Of a DNA stretch of 64,000 bases, positions 1-9,404 are shown in pieces. Made by a program: the position numbers and the translations under genes. Numbering within the stretch: the stretch's first letter is position 1; each line of letters opens with the position of its first letter. Source of the stretch: an uncultured Pseudomonadota bacterium (lineage in GTDB: Bacteria > Pseudomonadota > Gammaproteobacteria > Steroidobacterales > Steroidobacteraceae). The stretch is from contig CAIKMS010000007.1 of NCBI GenBank assembly GCA_903828595.1, forward strand, positions 44,986-108,985, given 5' to 3'. Under the pieces are notes generated by a model that worked only from the letters and a program-made list of their open reading frames with translations, had not been told where the DNA came from and made no database searches.

Positions 1-535
1 CGACTAACTCTGCCATTGGCAGGACCATCTTGCCTAAGGGCTCGCTTAGCACTTCACAGGCTGCAATATCGGCAATGTAGGGGGCCGAGCGCTCACGAAA
101 ACCGACCAACACGCGTTCTTTTTTTGCTACGTACTTGACGCCTAGTCTGGCGCGCCGTCGGTAAGCCCAAACGGGTCCGGCCAGCGGCTCTAGAACCTGT
201 TCGGGTATCACCTTGCCGATGCGCTGAAGTTCGTCGAGCAATGCCGCTTGCTTGGCCTGCCGCTGTAAGGCGGGACTGGCATGCTGCATCAAGCAGCCGC
301 CACAGACTCCAAACGCTTTGCACAATGGCTCGACACGCTCCGGACTAGGCTCTAAAACCTCCACTAACTCCGCTTCATCGAACGATGAACGACGGGCTCT
401 GCGACGTAAGGTCACGGTCTCACCGGGCAAGGCCCCGGCGACAAAAACGGCTTTGCCATCCATGCGCGCGATGCCACGTCCATCGTGAGCCAGCGCGGTA
501 ATAAGGGCCGTTTCAGGGGGTGTCGCTGCTTTCAA
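1..535 (-). CDS. rlmD: 23S rRNA (uracil-1939-C5)-methyltransferase RlmD, 5' part only
   Basis: N-terminal 178 codons of an RlmD/RumA-type SAM-dependent enzyme that methylates U1939 of 23S rRNA; the gene runs off the left edge. Seen: a TRAM-like start with HDGRGIAR near residue 17 and FVAGALPGE near 31, then the 4Fe-4S ligand pattern C71-x5-C77-x2-C80 followed by QH, and the fourth cysteine at about 159 after the conserved YRRRARLGVKY segment. The catalytic methyltransferase domain lies outside the window. The best start is TTG at 535, whose TTGA overlaps the acpS stop, giving the usual short lead before the TRAM domain; the first in-frame ATG is inside that domain. Last visible gene of the lepA operon. 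Confidence 0.9.
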   Translation of the reverse strand, partial: MKAATPPETALITALAHDGRGIARMDGKAVFVAGALPGETVTLRRRARRSSFDEAELVEVLEPSPERVEPLCKAFGVCGGCLMQHASPALQRQAKQAALLDELQRIGKVIPEQVLEPLAGPVWAYRRRARLGVKYVAKKERVLVGFRERSAPYIADIAACEVLSEPLGKMVLPMAELV

Positions 536-930
536 TGCATTTTCTCCAACACCGCCACAGCCACTACCAATCCACCCTCGTCGGTCAAAGTCACGTGCCC
601 ACTCCCCACACCTAAACGGCTCTTCACCTGTAGGCCACGCAGCGACCAAACCACGTCAGGACGCCCCCAGTCGTTTTGTACAACTCCGCAATCACGAATC
701 CACATGCCATGCGCGAAGCCCGTCCCCAACGCCTTAACAATGGCCTCTTTGGCAGCAAAGCGCAGAGCCAAAAACCGCACGGCACTTAACTCGCTTCGCG
801 CAGCGCGCTGATCAAATACCAAGCGCTCTTCATCGAGCAATAGCCGGTCAACAAAGTGCAGCCCAAAACGCCTATAGGCACGCTCAATACGCTCTACTCT
901 CAAGATATCGGTGCCAATACCGTGGATCAC
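532..930 (-). CDS. acpS: holo-[acyl-carrier-protein] synthase
   Basis: Transfers 4'-phosphopantetheine from CoA to a serine of apo-ACP, switching on fatty acid synthesis; cytoplasmic. The 132-residue length is normal. Seen: the N-terminal GIGTDI motif with the metal-binding Asp8, and the second signature [12 protein letters not shown] with Glu62, together forming the Mg/CoA site. The GTG start overlaps the pdxJ stop by 4 bp (GTGA), so translational coupling is likely. The pdxJ-acpS pairing is standard in gammaproteobacteria. Little doubt about the identity. Confidence 0.97.
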   Translation of the reverse strand: MIHGIGTDILRVERIERAYRRFGLHFVDRLLLDEERLVFDQRAARSELSAVRFLALRFAAKEAIVKALGTGFAHGMWIRDCGVVQNDWGRPDVVWSLRGLQVKSRLGVGSGHVTLTDEGGLVVAVAVLEKMH

Positions 931-1676
931 CGGCTGCGTGCCTCGAGCATCAATCGTTTCATCTCTGCCACGGCAGGACCTAAACCAGTGAAGACCGATC
1001 TGGCAATAATCGCATGACCAATGTTCAACTCCGTAATGCCGGCAATCGCGGCAACGGGCTTTACGTTGTGATAATGCAAACCGTGGCCTGCGTTAACGAC
1101 TAAACCCAGATCAACGGCTAATTGAGTGGCGGTCTTCAGACGATGGAGCTCTTCCTTCGCGCGCAGCCCGCTGTGCTCGGCATAGGCACCCGTATGTAGC
1201 TCGATTACCGGCGCACCGCTATCGACAGCAGCTCGAATTTGCTCAGGATCCGGATCAATGAACAATGAAACCCTAATGCCAGCGTCACTCAGCCGAGCCA
1301 CTTGTCGCGCGACGCCGTCAAGCTGAGCGCGCACATTGAGTCCACCCTCGGTCGTCACTTCTTCACGGCGTTCAGGCACCAGGCAAACATCACTGGGTCT
1401 TACGCGTAGGCCGATGTCAATCATCTCCGGGACAACCGCTAACTCCAGATTCATATGGGTCTGCAGACTAGCAGCCATCCGCTCTACATCGTGGTCCTGG
1501 ATGTGCCGTCGATCTTCACGCAAATGAATCGTGATGCTGTCGGCGCCAGATTGCTCCGCTAACAACGCCGCATAGATAGGGTCAGGGTACTGGGCGCGGC
1601 GGGCCTGCCGCAAAGTGGCTACATGATCCACGTTAACACCCAGAGCAATAGCTCCGGCAGACTCTTGATGACTCAT
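927..1676 (-). CDS. pdxJ: pyridoxine 5'-phosphate synthase
   Basis: Condenses 1-deoxy-xylulose 5-phosphate with 3-amino-1-hydroxyacetone phosphate to pyridoxine 5'-phosphate, the last ring-forming step of DXP-dependent vitamin B6 synthesis. TIM-barrel protein of about 249 residues. Seen: the N-terminal strand [16 protein letters not shown], the [12 protein letters not shown] loop with catalytic residues, and the late GHGLHYHNV phosphate-binding segment. ATG at 1676 is preferred; a GTG one codon upstream is also open. The DXP it needs is shared with the isoprenoid pathway genes dxr, ispD and ispF elsewhere in the window. Confidence 0.97.
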   Translation of the reverse strand: MSHQESAGAIALGVNVDHVATLRQARRAQYPDPIYAALLAEQSGADSITIHLREDRRHIQDHDVERMAASLQTHMNLELAVVPEMIDIGLRVRPSDVCLVPERREEVTTEGGLNVRAQLDGVARQVARLSDAGIRVSLFIDPDPEQIRAAVDSGAPVIELHTGAYAEHSGLRAKEELHRLKTATQLAVDLGLVVNAGHGLHYHNVKPVAAIAGITELNIGHAIIARSVFTGLGPAVAEMKRLMLEARSR

Positions 1677-1685
1677 CACAAACTC

Positions 1686-2420
1686 CTAGGATCCGTTCCT
1701 TAATGCCCGCAACTCTCGCGCGACGGCTCGACTACCCAGCGCTCGCCCTTCCAGCGGGCCTGCCAAAGCATGAGCCAGCAGCTCTCTTGCCGCGGCCAAG
1801 CACCCGGGCTCATCGAGTACTTCACTAGCCAGCGCTAAAAGATGTGCACCCGAGTACACATGGGGCTGGCCGGTGCGTGTGGTTTCACACTCCACACCGC
1901 GCTCTGGCCGCACATAATAATATGCCTCGGGCCTTACCGTTGCTCCGGTTGTCTCCACCCGTGAATAATCCACGCCGTAACCCAGGGCATCGAGCAATCG
2001 CTTTTCAAACAGTCGCAGTGATCGAGATTCGTGATCGGCACTGGCCAGCGAAGCGATCGTGGTAGCGTAGATCTCGTAGAGTTCTGGATGCGGATCCGCA
2101 CGCGGACTCAGCTTCAGCAGCAGCTCATTGAGGTAAAAACCTGATAACAAGCGCTCCGGCGGTAAATTAACGGGCAATCCCTTGGATTCTGCTGCACTGA
2201 GCGTTCCACCGTCAGAGGAGCCGGTATAAGAGATCAGCAACTCCGAGAAAGGCCTTAAAAGCGCGGCCCAACCACTTTTACCACCGCGGGCCCCGTGGGC
2301 AAAAACGGTGATGCGACCCTGATCCGGGGTATAGAAATCCAGAATACGACTGCTGTCGCGAAAAGGCCGGTGATGCAGGAGAAACGCTGGTTCCCCCTGA
2401 ACCCTAACCCGATTGCTCAC
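1686..2420 (-). CDS. recO: DNA repair protein RecO
   Basis: Recombination mediator that helps RecR load RecA onto SSB-covered single strands (RecFOR gap repair). 244 residues, the family norm. Seen: an N-terminal OB-fold segment with AFLLHHRPFRDSSRILDFYT and DQGRITVFAHGARGGKSGWAALLRPF, then a helical C-terminal domain. The GTG start overlaps the era stop (GTGA). The era-recO-pdxJ order is typical. No zinc-binding cysteine cluster is visible in the C-terminal half, as in other enterobacterial-type RecO proteins. Confidence 0.95.
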   Translation of the reverse strand: MSNRVRVQGEPAFLLHHRPFRDSSRILDFYTPDQGRITVFAHGARGGKSGWAALLRPFSELLISYTGSSDGGTLSAAESKGLPVNLPPERLLSGFYLNELLLKLSPRADPHPELYEIYATTIASLASADHESRSLRLFEKRLLDALGYGVDYSRVETTGATVRPEAYYYVRPERGVECETTRTGQPHVYSGAHLLALASEVLDEPGCLAAARELLAHALAGPLEGRALGSRAVARELRALRNGS

Positions 2421-3433
2421 AACCCCTCGTAGCCAAAGGCACGCAACGCATTCGCGTTATCAGCCCAGTTCTCTTTGACCTTGACCCAGAGTTCTAAATG
2501 CGTGCGCTGACCTAGAGCGTCGTTCAAAGACAATCGCGCCGCGCGTCCTACCGCCTTGAGCAACTCGCCGCCCTCACCGATGACAATGGCTTTTTGACCG
2601 GGACGCTCCACCCAAATAACCGCCGAGATCTCAATTCGACCGTCTTCAGTTGGCTCCCAACGCTCAATTTCCACATTCAAACCATAGGGAAGCTCTTCTT
2701 GTAACCGCAGCATCAACTTCTCACGAATGATCTCCGTGGCACGAAACTGCGGACTACGATCCGTCAGTTGCTCAGCCGGAAACATCAAGGGAGACTCTGG
2801 TAAAAGTCCGGCAATCACTCCAGGCAAGGCCGCAATATTGTCTTCTTTATATGCAGACAGCGGAATCATGGCCTTAAAGTCATAACGTTTGCTGAGCTCG
2901 TTGATAAACGGCAACAGCCGCCGCTTGTCCGGCACTCGGTCGACCTTATTAATAACCACAATGGTTGGCCGTGCAGCACGCTTGATACGCTCTAATACGT
3001 ACTCGTCTTCAGGAGCAAAGGTCAGCGCTTCAATGACAAACACAATCACATCAGCATCTTCTAATGATGCTGCTGCCGAGCGATTCATGTATTGATTCAG
3101 CATACGCCCGTGACTGTCATGCAGACCCGGCGTGTCAACAAAGGCGATCTGGTAATCAGGGGCGTTCAACAGACCCAAAATGCGATGCCGCGTCGTTTGC
3201 GGCTTAGGGGTAACAATGCTCAGCTTGGTCCCCAGCAAGGCATTGAGAAGGGTTGATTTACCGACGTTGGGGCGGCCAACCAGAGCCGCAAACCCCGCAT
3301 GGTGCGGACCCGAATAGCCATAGTCGTGCGGCGACTCCGTGCCGTCATCGATCTCTGCCTCTTCAAACTCACCGACCTCAATCTCATCATCCTCGACATC
3401 CTCGTGTCGGTCGTCAGGACGTTCAGTCATCAT
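2417..3433 (-). CDS. era: GTPase Era, with acidic N-terminal extension
   Basis: Essential GTPase that binds the 3' end of 16S rRNA during 30S maturation. Seen: P-loop GRPNVGKST at 53-61, DTPG at 100-103, NKVD at 162-165 and a C-terminal KH domain with IGEGGELLK. At 338 residues it is about 40 longer than E. coli Era. The excess is an N-terminal tail (1-45) rich in Asp and Glu that ends just before HHAGFAALVG, where most Era proteins begin. No downstream ATG fits the normal start well, so the tail seems real. It lies directly after rnc, as in most proteobacteria. Confidence 0.97.
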   Translation of the reverse strand: MMTERPDDRHEDVEDDEIEVGEFEEAEIDDGTESPHDYGYSGPHHAGFAALVGRPNVGKSTLLNALLGTKLSIVTPKPQTTRHRILGLLNAPDYQIAFVDTPGLHDSHGRMLNQYMNRSAAASLEDADVIVFVIEALTFAPEDEYVLERIKRAARPTIVVINKVDRVPDKRRLLPFINELSKRYDFKAMIPLSAYKEDNIAALPGVIAGLLPESPLMFPAEQLTDRSPQFRATEIIREKLMLRLQEELPYGLNVEIERWEPTEDGRIEISAVIWVERPGQKAIVIGEGGELLKAVGRAARLSLNDALGQRTHLELWVKVKENWADNANALRAFGYEGL

Positions 3434-3472
3434 AGTGTTGCGCCTTCATCCAATTCCGCAAAAATAAGTTTC

Positions 3473-4153
3473 TCAAGCCAGGCGCCCGAGCGCCTCTTCA
3501 GCCGCCAATTGTTCCGCCCTACGCCGGCTCGGCCCTATGCCCTGGGTCACCAAACCTTGGGCTGCAATCTCGCAGCGCACCCTAAAGACCTGTTCGTGAG
3601 GCTCGCCGCTGACCGCCTCTACCGTGTAGACCGGCAAAGGCAGACCCACCCCTTGCAAGCGTTCCTGGAGGCGCGTTTTTGAATCTTTAAGCGCAACTAA
3701 ACTCGGCAATGCCTGCACTCTGGACTGCAAGAGCGGTTCGATGCAGCGCTTAGCCGCCTCCACGCCTCCGTCCAGATAAAGGGCACCAAAGAGCGCCTCG
3801 AGCGCGTCAGCCAGTATCGATCGCCGCCTGAATCCGCCCGATTTGAGCTCGCCACCGCCCAAATTCAGACGATCACCCAGCCCGACCTGCACGGCTAAAT
3901 CCGCCAGCGTCTCGCCATTAACTAAGTGCGCGCGGTATCGAGTCAATAACCCTTCGTCAGCCTCCGGGAACGTTCGGTACAGCCACTCGGAGACCACGAA
4001 AGACAGCACAACGTCGCCTAGGAACTCCAGTCGTTCATTGTGCTTTCCGCCAAAAGATCGATGCGTTAGCGCGCTGACAAACAATTCCGGCGAACGGCAT
4101 TGATGCCCGAGGCGCTGCAAAACCCATGACTGGACCGTCCTAAACTCAGACAC
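3473..4153 (-). CDS. rnc: ribonuclease III
   Basis: Double-strand-specific endoribonuclease that processes rRNA precursors and regulates some mRNAs. 226 residues: an RNase III domain with the signature ERLEFLGDVVLS (about 40-51) carrying the Mg-binding acidic residues, the DEGLLTRYRAHLVNGETLA helix, and a C-terminal dsRNA-binding domain (about 155-226) ending QLAAEEALGRLA. The start is GTG. It sits between the DUF4845 gene and era in the lepA-lepB operon, the common layout. Confidence 0.97.
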   Translation of the reverse strand: MSEFRTVQSWVLQRLGHQCRSPELFVSALTHRSFGGKHNERLEFLGDVVLSFVVSEWLYRTFPEADEGLLTRYRAHLVNGETLADLAVQVGLGDRLNLGGGELKSGGFRRRSILADALEALFGALYLDGGVEAAKRCIEPLLQSRVQALPSLVALKDSKTRLQERLQGVGLPLPVYTVEAVSGEPHEQVFRVRCEIAAQGLVTQGIGPSRRRAEQLAAEEALGRLA

Positions 4154-4165
4154 AACCAGGTCCGA

Positions 4166-4528
4166 TCACTGAACTGGAACTTCCACGGATTTATCGAAAT
4201 GTAGCGAGAAAGAGATGTTGCCAAGAAACGGCGTGACATAGTCGTACTCGGCGCGCACCACGAAAACATCACCATCGCGCTTGATCTCAATATCTCGCGC
4301 CGACAGGCTCTTGATGTAACTAATATCAAAAGACTTTTCCAGTGAACCGGTAATCGCGCCCGGACCGGCACCCACCACCTTGGATTTGAGTCCGTCCAAT
4401 GCCTTAACAATGTTCATGTATTCCAAGTAGGCCGGCGTCAACTTCACGGCTGCTAGAGCAAAAATGCCGAGTATGCACAGAATAAAAACGACACCCAGAA
4501 AGGTCATGCCACGTTGACGTTGATACAT
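4166..4528 (-). CDS. DUF4845 membrane-anchored small protein
   Basis: A 120-residue protein of the DUF4845 type that commonly sits between lepB and rnc in beta- and gammaproteobacteria; no function is established. Seen: a short basic leader MYQRQRG followed by one hydrophobic segment (about 8-30), then a soluble domain presumably in the periplasm. The leader QRGMTFLGVV resembles a type IV pilin prepilin site, but the position that is glutamate in pilins is glycine. Its place beside signal peptidase suggests a link to secretion, which is inference only. Confidence 0.85.
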   Translation of the reverse strand: MYQRQRGMTFLGVVFILCILGIFALAAVKLTPAYLEYMNIVKALDGLKSKVVGAGPGAITGSLEKSFDISYIKSLSARDIEIKRDGDVFVVRAEYDYVTPFLGNISFSLHFDKSVEVPVQ

Positions 4529-4575
4529 AGCGTTCTCCCGATCAGACGGCTAGCAGTTAGTTACAGTTCTGGACG

Positions 4576-5421
4576 TTATTGAATAGTATGACCAAAGCGA
4601 TTCCATACGGGGCCCGAGCCATTACCGATATTGAGCCAAACCAGCACGGCCTTACCGACTAAGTTAGCCTCCGGCACCAGACCTAGAGCGGTGAATCGGC
4701 TATCCTGGCTGTTATCGCGGTTATCACCCATGAAAAAGTAATAGCCAGCCGGCACAGTAGTCTCAAAATCCTGCGTCGCACCATGCAACGGACCCGCTGA
4801 TACCGGATCGACCATGCAGGCATTGAGAGTGCGTTTACCGCAACGGCCGCGGCCAATATCGCCAGGACAGAACATGATTCGGTGATGATGCTCACCTAAC
4901 TCTTCCTGGCCTTCCTGAAAGTTCTGATAGCACGCGTCTTCGGTAAACAAGCCTACCGGAGTGGCTTGCATAGGCTTGCCATTGACCCAGATCGCGTCAC
5001 CACGCACTTCAATCCGATCACCAGGCAGTCCAACCAATCGTTTGATGTAATTGATTGAAGGATCACGCGGAGTTCTAAAAACGATCACATCGCCGCGCGC
5101 GGGGTTGGAGATAGGCACAATCTTGGTGTTAAACACCGGGAGTCGTAACCCGTAGGCAAACTTGTTAACGAAAATAAAGTCGCCATCTAACAAGGTTGGC
5201 ATCATCGAGTCTGAAGGAATACGAAAAGGCTCAAACAGAAACGAGCGGACGCCCAGCACGATGACAATGATCGGGAAAAACGAGCGGGCGTACTCAACCA
5301 TCAGCGGCTCTTTGCCGCCGCGCGCCACACGCTCACGACGCCAAAACACCACATCCAAGGCGTAAATCACCCCTGAAACAATCGCGAGGAGTAACAGGAT
5401 CGCTGCAAAATCCATAACCAT
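4576..5421 (-). CDS. lepB: signal peptidase I
   Basis: Inner-membrane serine protease that removes signal peptides from Sec and Tat exported proteins. 281 residues. Seen: two N-terminal membrane segments (about 5-24 and 47-66), the catalytic serine motif IPSDSMMPTLLDGD (Ser72), the general-base lysine in NYIKRLVGLPGD (Lys127), and the box MGDNRDNSQDSR near 233. Starts 2 bp after the lepA stop. The canonical lepA-lepB pair. Confidence 0.97.
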   Translation of the reverse strand: MVMDFAAILLLLAIVSGVIYALDVVFWRRERVARGGKEPLMVEYARSFFPIIVIVLGVRSFLFEPFRIPSDSMMPTLLDGDFIFVNKFAYGLRLPVFNTKIVPISNPARGDVIVFRTPRDPSINYIKRLVGLPGDRIEVRGDAIWVNGKPMQATPVGLFTEDACYQNFQEGQEELGEHHHRIMFCPGDIGRGRCGKRTLNACMVDPVSAGPLHGATQDFETTVPAGYYFFMGDNRDNSQDSRFTALGLVPEANLVGKAVLVWLNIGNGSGPVWNRFGHTIQ

Positions 5422-5423
5422 GA

Positions 5424-7229
5424 TTATTTTTTTCCTATCTGGAGCACAGCCAGAAACGCTTCTTGTGGGATCTCCACGGTACCGACCTGTTTCATGCGCT
5501 TCTTACCTTCTTTCTGCTTTTCCAACAGCTTGCGCTTACGACTCAGGTCACCACCGTAACACTTCGCCAATACGTTCTTGCGTATCGCCTTCACCGTGGC
5601 GCGGGCTACAACTTGCCCGCCAATCGCGGCTTGGATAGCCACTTCGAACATTTGCCTCGGGATAAGTTCCTGCATCTTATCGACCAGATCGCGGCCGCGG
5701 TGGTAGCCGGTATCCCGGTGAACGATCAAGGACAGCGCGTCCACGCGCTCGCCGTTAATTAAAATATCCAAACGGGACAGGTTGGCGGTCTGAAATCTCG
5801 TGAACTCGTAATCAAAGGACGCATAGCCGCGACTGGAGCTCTTCAAACGATCAAAAAAGTCGAGCACCACATCGGCCATTGGCAGCTCATATTGAAGCGA
5901 TACCTGGTTGCCGAGATACAACATTTTCTTTTGCACGCCGCGCTTTTCAGTACATAACTGCAAAACCGCACCGACATGCTCTGGCGGTACCAAAATGTTG
6001 GCTGTAATGATGGGCTCACGCATTTCATCAATACGATCCACGGGAGGCAATTTAGAGGGGTTATCCACATAGATAACCTTGCCATCCGTTTGTAAGATCT
6101 CGTAGACCACCGTAGGCGCACTGGTCACTAGGTCAAGGTTGTACTCGCGCTCTAATCGCTCCTGCACAATCTCCATGTGCAGCAGCCCTAAAAAGCCGAT
6201 ACGAAAACCAAAACCCAGCGCGGTTGATACTTCAGGCTCGTAGTTAAGCGCGGAGTCATTGAGCTTAAGCTTGGCTAATGCATCGCGGAACGATTCGTAG
6301 TCGTCCGTGGATACAGGAAACAGACCCGCGAAAACTCTGGGCTGAATTTTCTTAAAACCCGGCAGCGCATCTGCGCATGGATCACTATCCAAGGTGATCG
6401 TGTCGCCCACCGGCGCACCATCAATTTCCTTGATACCGGCAATAATAAAACCCACCTCTCCGGCACTAAGGTCAGTTCCGTCTACTCGCTTTGGCGTGAA
6501 ACGACCCAGCCGTGAACACTCATGGGCCCGTCCCGTGGTCCAAACACGAATCTTCTGACCCCGTTTCAGGCGCCCGTTAACCACTCGTACCAATGAGACA
6601 ACGCCTACGTAGTTATCAAACCACGAGTCAATAATCAGTGCCTGCAGGGGTGCATCAGGATCACCTTCGGGGGCGGGAATTCGTTTAATAATTTCTTCGA
6701 GCAACAAATCAACATTAAGGCCGGACTTAGCCGATACGCCCAAGGCATGTTCAGCCGATATCCCAATGATTTCCTCGATTTCCTTCATGACTCGCGGCGC
6801 GTCAGCGGAAGGTAAATCGATCTTGTTGATCACTGGGAGCACTTCGAGACCCTGCTCCAGCGCGGTGTAACAATTCGCTACGCTCTGTGCCTCCACACCC
6901 TGAGCGGCGTCCACCACCAACAAGGCACCCTCACAAGCTGCCAAAGATCGCGACACCTCGTAGGAAAAGTCCACGTGGCCAGGGGTATCAATAAAATTCA
7001 GCTGGTAATCAATGCCGTCGTGCGCGCGGTAGCGCAGGGTAACGCTCTGGGCTTTGATCGTGATACCCCGCTCGCGCTCCAAATCCATGGAGTCAAGAAC
7101 CTGTTCTTGCATCTCACGTTTCTCTAGACCACCACAGATCTGGATAAGGCGGTCGGCCAGAGTCGATTTGCCGTGATCAACGTGGGCAATAATGGAAAAA
7201 TTTCGTATAGGCGGACGGACCAGCGGCAT
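5424..7229 (-). CDS. lepA: elongation factor 4 (LepA)
   Basis: Ribosome-associated translational GTPase that can back-translocate the ribosome. 601 residues, full length. Seen: G1 [14 protein letters not shown] at about 15-28, the switch segment [20 protein letters not shown], and NKIDLP, then domains II, III and V and the LepA-specific C-terminal domain with [20 protein letters not shown]. First gene of a long leftward operon; an extended -10 promoter lies about 45 bp upstream. Confidence 0.98.
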   Translation of the reverse strand: MPLVRPPIRNFSIIAHVDHGKSTLADRLIQICGGLEKREMQEQVLDSMDLERERGITIKAQSVTLRYRAHDGIDYQLNFIDTPGHVDFSYEVSRSLAACEGALLVVDAAQGVEAQSVANCYTALEQGLEVLPVINKIDLPSADAPRVMKEIEEIIGISAEHALGVSAKSGLNVDLLLEEIIKRIPAPEGDPDAPLQALIIDSWFDNYVGVVSLVRVVNGRLKRGQKIRVWTTGRAHECSRLGRFTPKRVDGTDLSAGEVGFIIAGIKEIDGAPVGDTITLDSDPCADALPGFKKIQPRVFAGLFPVSTDDYESFRDALAKLKLNDSALNYEPEVSTALGFGFRIGFLGLLHMEIVQERLEREYNLDLVTSAPTVVYEILQTDGKVIYVDNPSKLPPVDRIDEMREPIITANILVPPEHVGAVLQLCTEKRGVQKKMLYLGNQVSLQYELPMADVVLDFFDRLKSSSRGYASFDYEFTRFQTANLSRLDILINGERVDALSLIVHRDTGYHRGRDLVDKMQELIPRQMFEVAIQAAIGGQVVARATVKAIRKNVLAKCYGGDLSRKRKLLEKQKEGKKRMKQVGTVEIPQEAFLAVLQIGKK

Positions 7230-7272
7230 GCGCGATTAAACTCCCGCGGGCAGCACGGGCCCGGATGCGCCG

Positions 7273-7281
7273 ATTATACCA
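7273..7281 (-). promoter_or_regulatory. extended -10 promoter of the lepA operon
   Basis: On the minus strand a perfect TATAAT (7278-7273) is preceded by TGG, giving an extended -10 element; the -35 region is poor. Transcription would start near 7266 and leave a leader of about 37 nt before lepA. It is the only good promoter seen between the glutaredoxin-like gene and lepA, so it probably drives lepA through rlmD. Confidence 0.6.
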
Positions 7282-7336
7282 GCCATGACAGGCTCTTAAC
7301 GGTAGCAAAGCGCGGATTAGGCCCCGATTGGCCATT

Positions 7337-7591
7337 TTAGAGGGCTGGACGGACCGGCCGATACAAGCGCTCCAGCTCCACCAAGTCTAACTGCCCGTAA
7401 CAGACCAGCAGCCCGTCGGACTCAACGACCGGTACTTTCAGGCCGTAACGCCGCTGGCTGTCCGGATCACTGTCCACGTCTCGAACGACTACCGCCAAGC
7501 CTCTAGCCTCGGCCCACGGCCCTAAGGCCCGGAGCATTTCCTCGCATAAATGGCAGTCCTCACGGGTGTAAACAACTATAGTTTCGCTCAT
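7337..7591 (-). CDS. glutaredoxin-like (DUF836-type) protein
   Basis: An 84-residue thioredoxin-fold protein with the redox motif C13-H-L-C16 after the first beta strand (IVVYTREDC) and a cis-proline segment KVPVVE near 53. It matches the short glutaredoxin family often found beside rseB or lepA in gammaproteobacteria. The specific substrate is unknown. It follows rseB with a 4-bp overlap and so is co-transcribed with the sigma-E module. Confidence 0.85.
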   Translation of the reverse strand: MSETIVVYTREDCHLCEEMLRALGPWAEARGLAVVVRDVDSDPDSQRRYGLKVPVVESDGLLVCYGQLDLVELERLYRPVRPAL

Positions 7592-8589
7592 CGTAATAAC
7601 CCCGTAGCCGCCTCAATAGACAGCGCGATCAGTCGCACCGTGTCGGCGGGCACCTCACCGATGGCAGTGACGTGGTTGGCACCCAAAATTAAAGACATCG
7701 CATAAGCCGAGCCGACGGCCCCCTGCCCCTCGCGAGGAGACTGGCCGGATGTTATGGGTTCCACAAATACCGAAACCGTGGCCAGACCATCCGATAACAC
7801 CAAATGGCGAGCCGACGGTTGCCCGGATTGCACTACCTGCTCGGTGGCTGAAATCAGCTTAAAACCCGGAGGCAGAGGCAGCGTGCCCCACGGTAAGGCG
7901 GACGGTGCGGCTAGCAGGTGCTGCCGTTGATTAACCACCGTATAGCCTCGCGGGTCGATGGAGGTATTCAGAAGTTTGGCGGCTAGGGTGCTCGGGAAAT
8001 CCAGGCGTATGAACAGCACCTGATCCAGCACACGACCGTCTTGATCGTACAGATCGCTGCGCACGGGCATGCCGGTGGCCACGTCAAGCCATAATCGGTA
8101 GCCAAAGCGATGGGCATCGCGTGGTCTGACCTCTACTACCTGAGTCGGACGCCCTAACAGTCCGCGAGAGCGGCTACCCAGCAACAACTGATAGTTGGCC
8201 TGCAGCGACTGAACATCAAAGCGAGGTAGCGTGCCTAGTAACAAGCCTTGCTCTTCAGGTGACTCAACCAGAACGCGCTTTTGATCAGGCAGGTAGCACG
8301 AAACCACGGCACCTCGACGAACAATCTCACGCCCCACGCCGGATAGGCTGATCAATCGCTCGGCGCCCTCTGCCACATCAGCTGCATGTAAAATTCGCAG
8401 CCGCTCGGCTTGGCCGGCGGCTAGGTGCAGAAATTCTCCGTCATAGGTGCGCTCGACCAGCGCTGAACCCATCTGCTGCAACCATCCGGCAGCACTGCTA
8501 GGCTCGGTTCGTGTTACCCCGGCAATCACCACAAAAGGCAACAACAGTGCCAGGGCACTTACCCACCATTGCCAACGCGCGGCTGTCAT
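7588..8589 (-). CDS. rseB: sigma-E regulatory protein RseB/MucB
   Basis: Periplasmic protein that binds the periplasmic part of RseA and protects it from DegS, and that senses lipopolysaccharide or lipoproteins. 333 residues with a signal peptide (about 1-34, hydrophobic core WVSALALLLPFVVIAGV). The N-terminal lipid-binding-like domain contains LQQMGSALVERTYDGEFLH, and the C-terminal MucB domain contains LPPGFKLISATE and HLVLSDGLATVSVFVE. Overlaps rseA and the downstream glutaredoxin-like gene by 4 bp each. Confidence 0.95.
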   Translation of the reverse strand: MTAARWQWWVSALALLLPFVVIAGVTRTEPSSAAGWLQQMGSALVERTYDGEFLHLAAGQAERLRILHAADVAEGAERLISLSGVGREIVRRGAVVSCYLPDQKRVLVESPEEQGLLLGTLPRFDVQSLQANYQLLLGSRSRGLLGRPTQVVEVRPRDAHRFGYRLWLDVATGMPVRSDLYDQDGRVLDQVLFIRLDFPSTLAAKLLNTSIDPRGYTVVNQRQHLLAAPSALPWGTLPLPPGFKLISATEQVVQSGQPSARHLVLSDGLATVSVFVEPITSGQSPREGQGAVGSAYAMSLILGANHVTAIGEVPADTVRLIALSIEAATGLLR

Positions 8590-9335
8590 GGATGGGAATC
8601 ACGCCCCACCGCACCGGTAGCCAGCGTCGGCACGGCGGTCGGGAACAAGGGCTCTAGGCCGGTCCTACCCAGTACCTCCACCGATCGCTCCGACACATCC
8701 TCAGCCACCAACCCGCTCATCACGGACTGACGTCCCAACGCTGAGCTGTAGGGAGCGTGTGCTACCGCGTAATTGGCAAATTCGCTGGCCGGTCGCTGGG
8801 GAACAGCATGTGGCAGAGGCGTCACGTAGCTTAATGGCTCACCGTGGTGCAGGTTGGTCGCCAAGGTGGAAACTGACGCAGCAGAAACAGGCGAGGCAGA
8901 AACCGACGGGGCAGCGGGCAGCACACTGGACGCTACCGGCGGTGCTGTAACCGCGACGACCTGAGGCCCTGGCGCACCACGCTGCACCAGCCCTACAGCT
9001 AAAATACCGACGGCGGCAGCAATTCCTAAACCCGATACCGCACGCCACCAGCCCGCCCTTGACGGCTGGCGATGAGAAGTAGGCTGCGTGCCAGAATGCG
9101 ATTCGAGCAGAGCTTCGTCCTGCGCAATCGCACTGGCCACGCCCTGCAGCAGCGCCGCATTCGCCGCGACCACCGGTTCGGTTGCTCTTAAGGCTTCACC
9201 GATTAAGGCATAGCGACTCAGCTTGGCTTTTAAGTCACCCTGGCGCTCCAGTCGCTTGAGCACCAATTCCGACTCGGCCGGCGACAATTCACCGTCTAAC
9301 AAAGCCGATAGCTGTTCATTCACTGCGTCACTCAT
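8586..9335 (-). CDS. rseA: anti-sigma-E factor RseA/MucA
   Basis: Single-pass inner-membrane protein that holds RpoE inactive until cut by DegS and then RseP. 249 residues. Seen: the cytoplasmic anti-sigma domain (1-90) opening NEQLSALLDGELSPAE, one membrane segment at about 98-118, and a low-complexity Ala/Ser/Pro/Val periplasmic part. Its normal site-2 protease, RseP, is encoded at 48.2 kb. Placed directly after rpoE. Confidence 0.94.
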   Translation of the reverse strand: MSDAVNEQLSALLDGELSPAESELVLKRLERQGDLKAKLSRYALIGEALRATEPVVAANAALLQGVASAIAQDEALLESHSGTQPTSHRQPSRAGWWRAVSGLGIAAAVGILAVGLVQRGAPGPQVVAVTAPPVASSVLPAAPSVSASPVSAASVSTLATNLHHGEPLSYVTPLPHAVPQRPASEFANYAVAHAPYSSALGRQSVMSGLVAEDVSERSVEVLGRTGLEPLFPTAVPTLATGAVGRDSHP

Positions 9336-9404
9336 GATCCGTTACTCTCATGGCTGATCACCCTGGCAGTCGTAAAACCGTACACCTTAAGAAAAACCCA
9401 ACGC

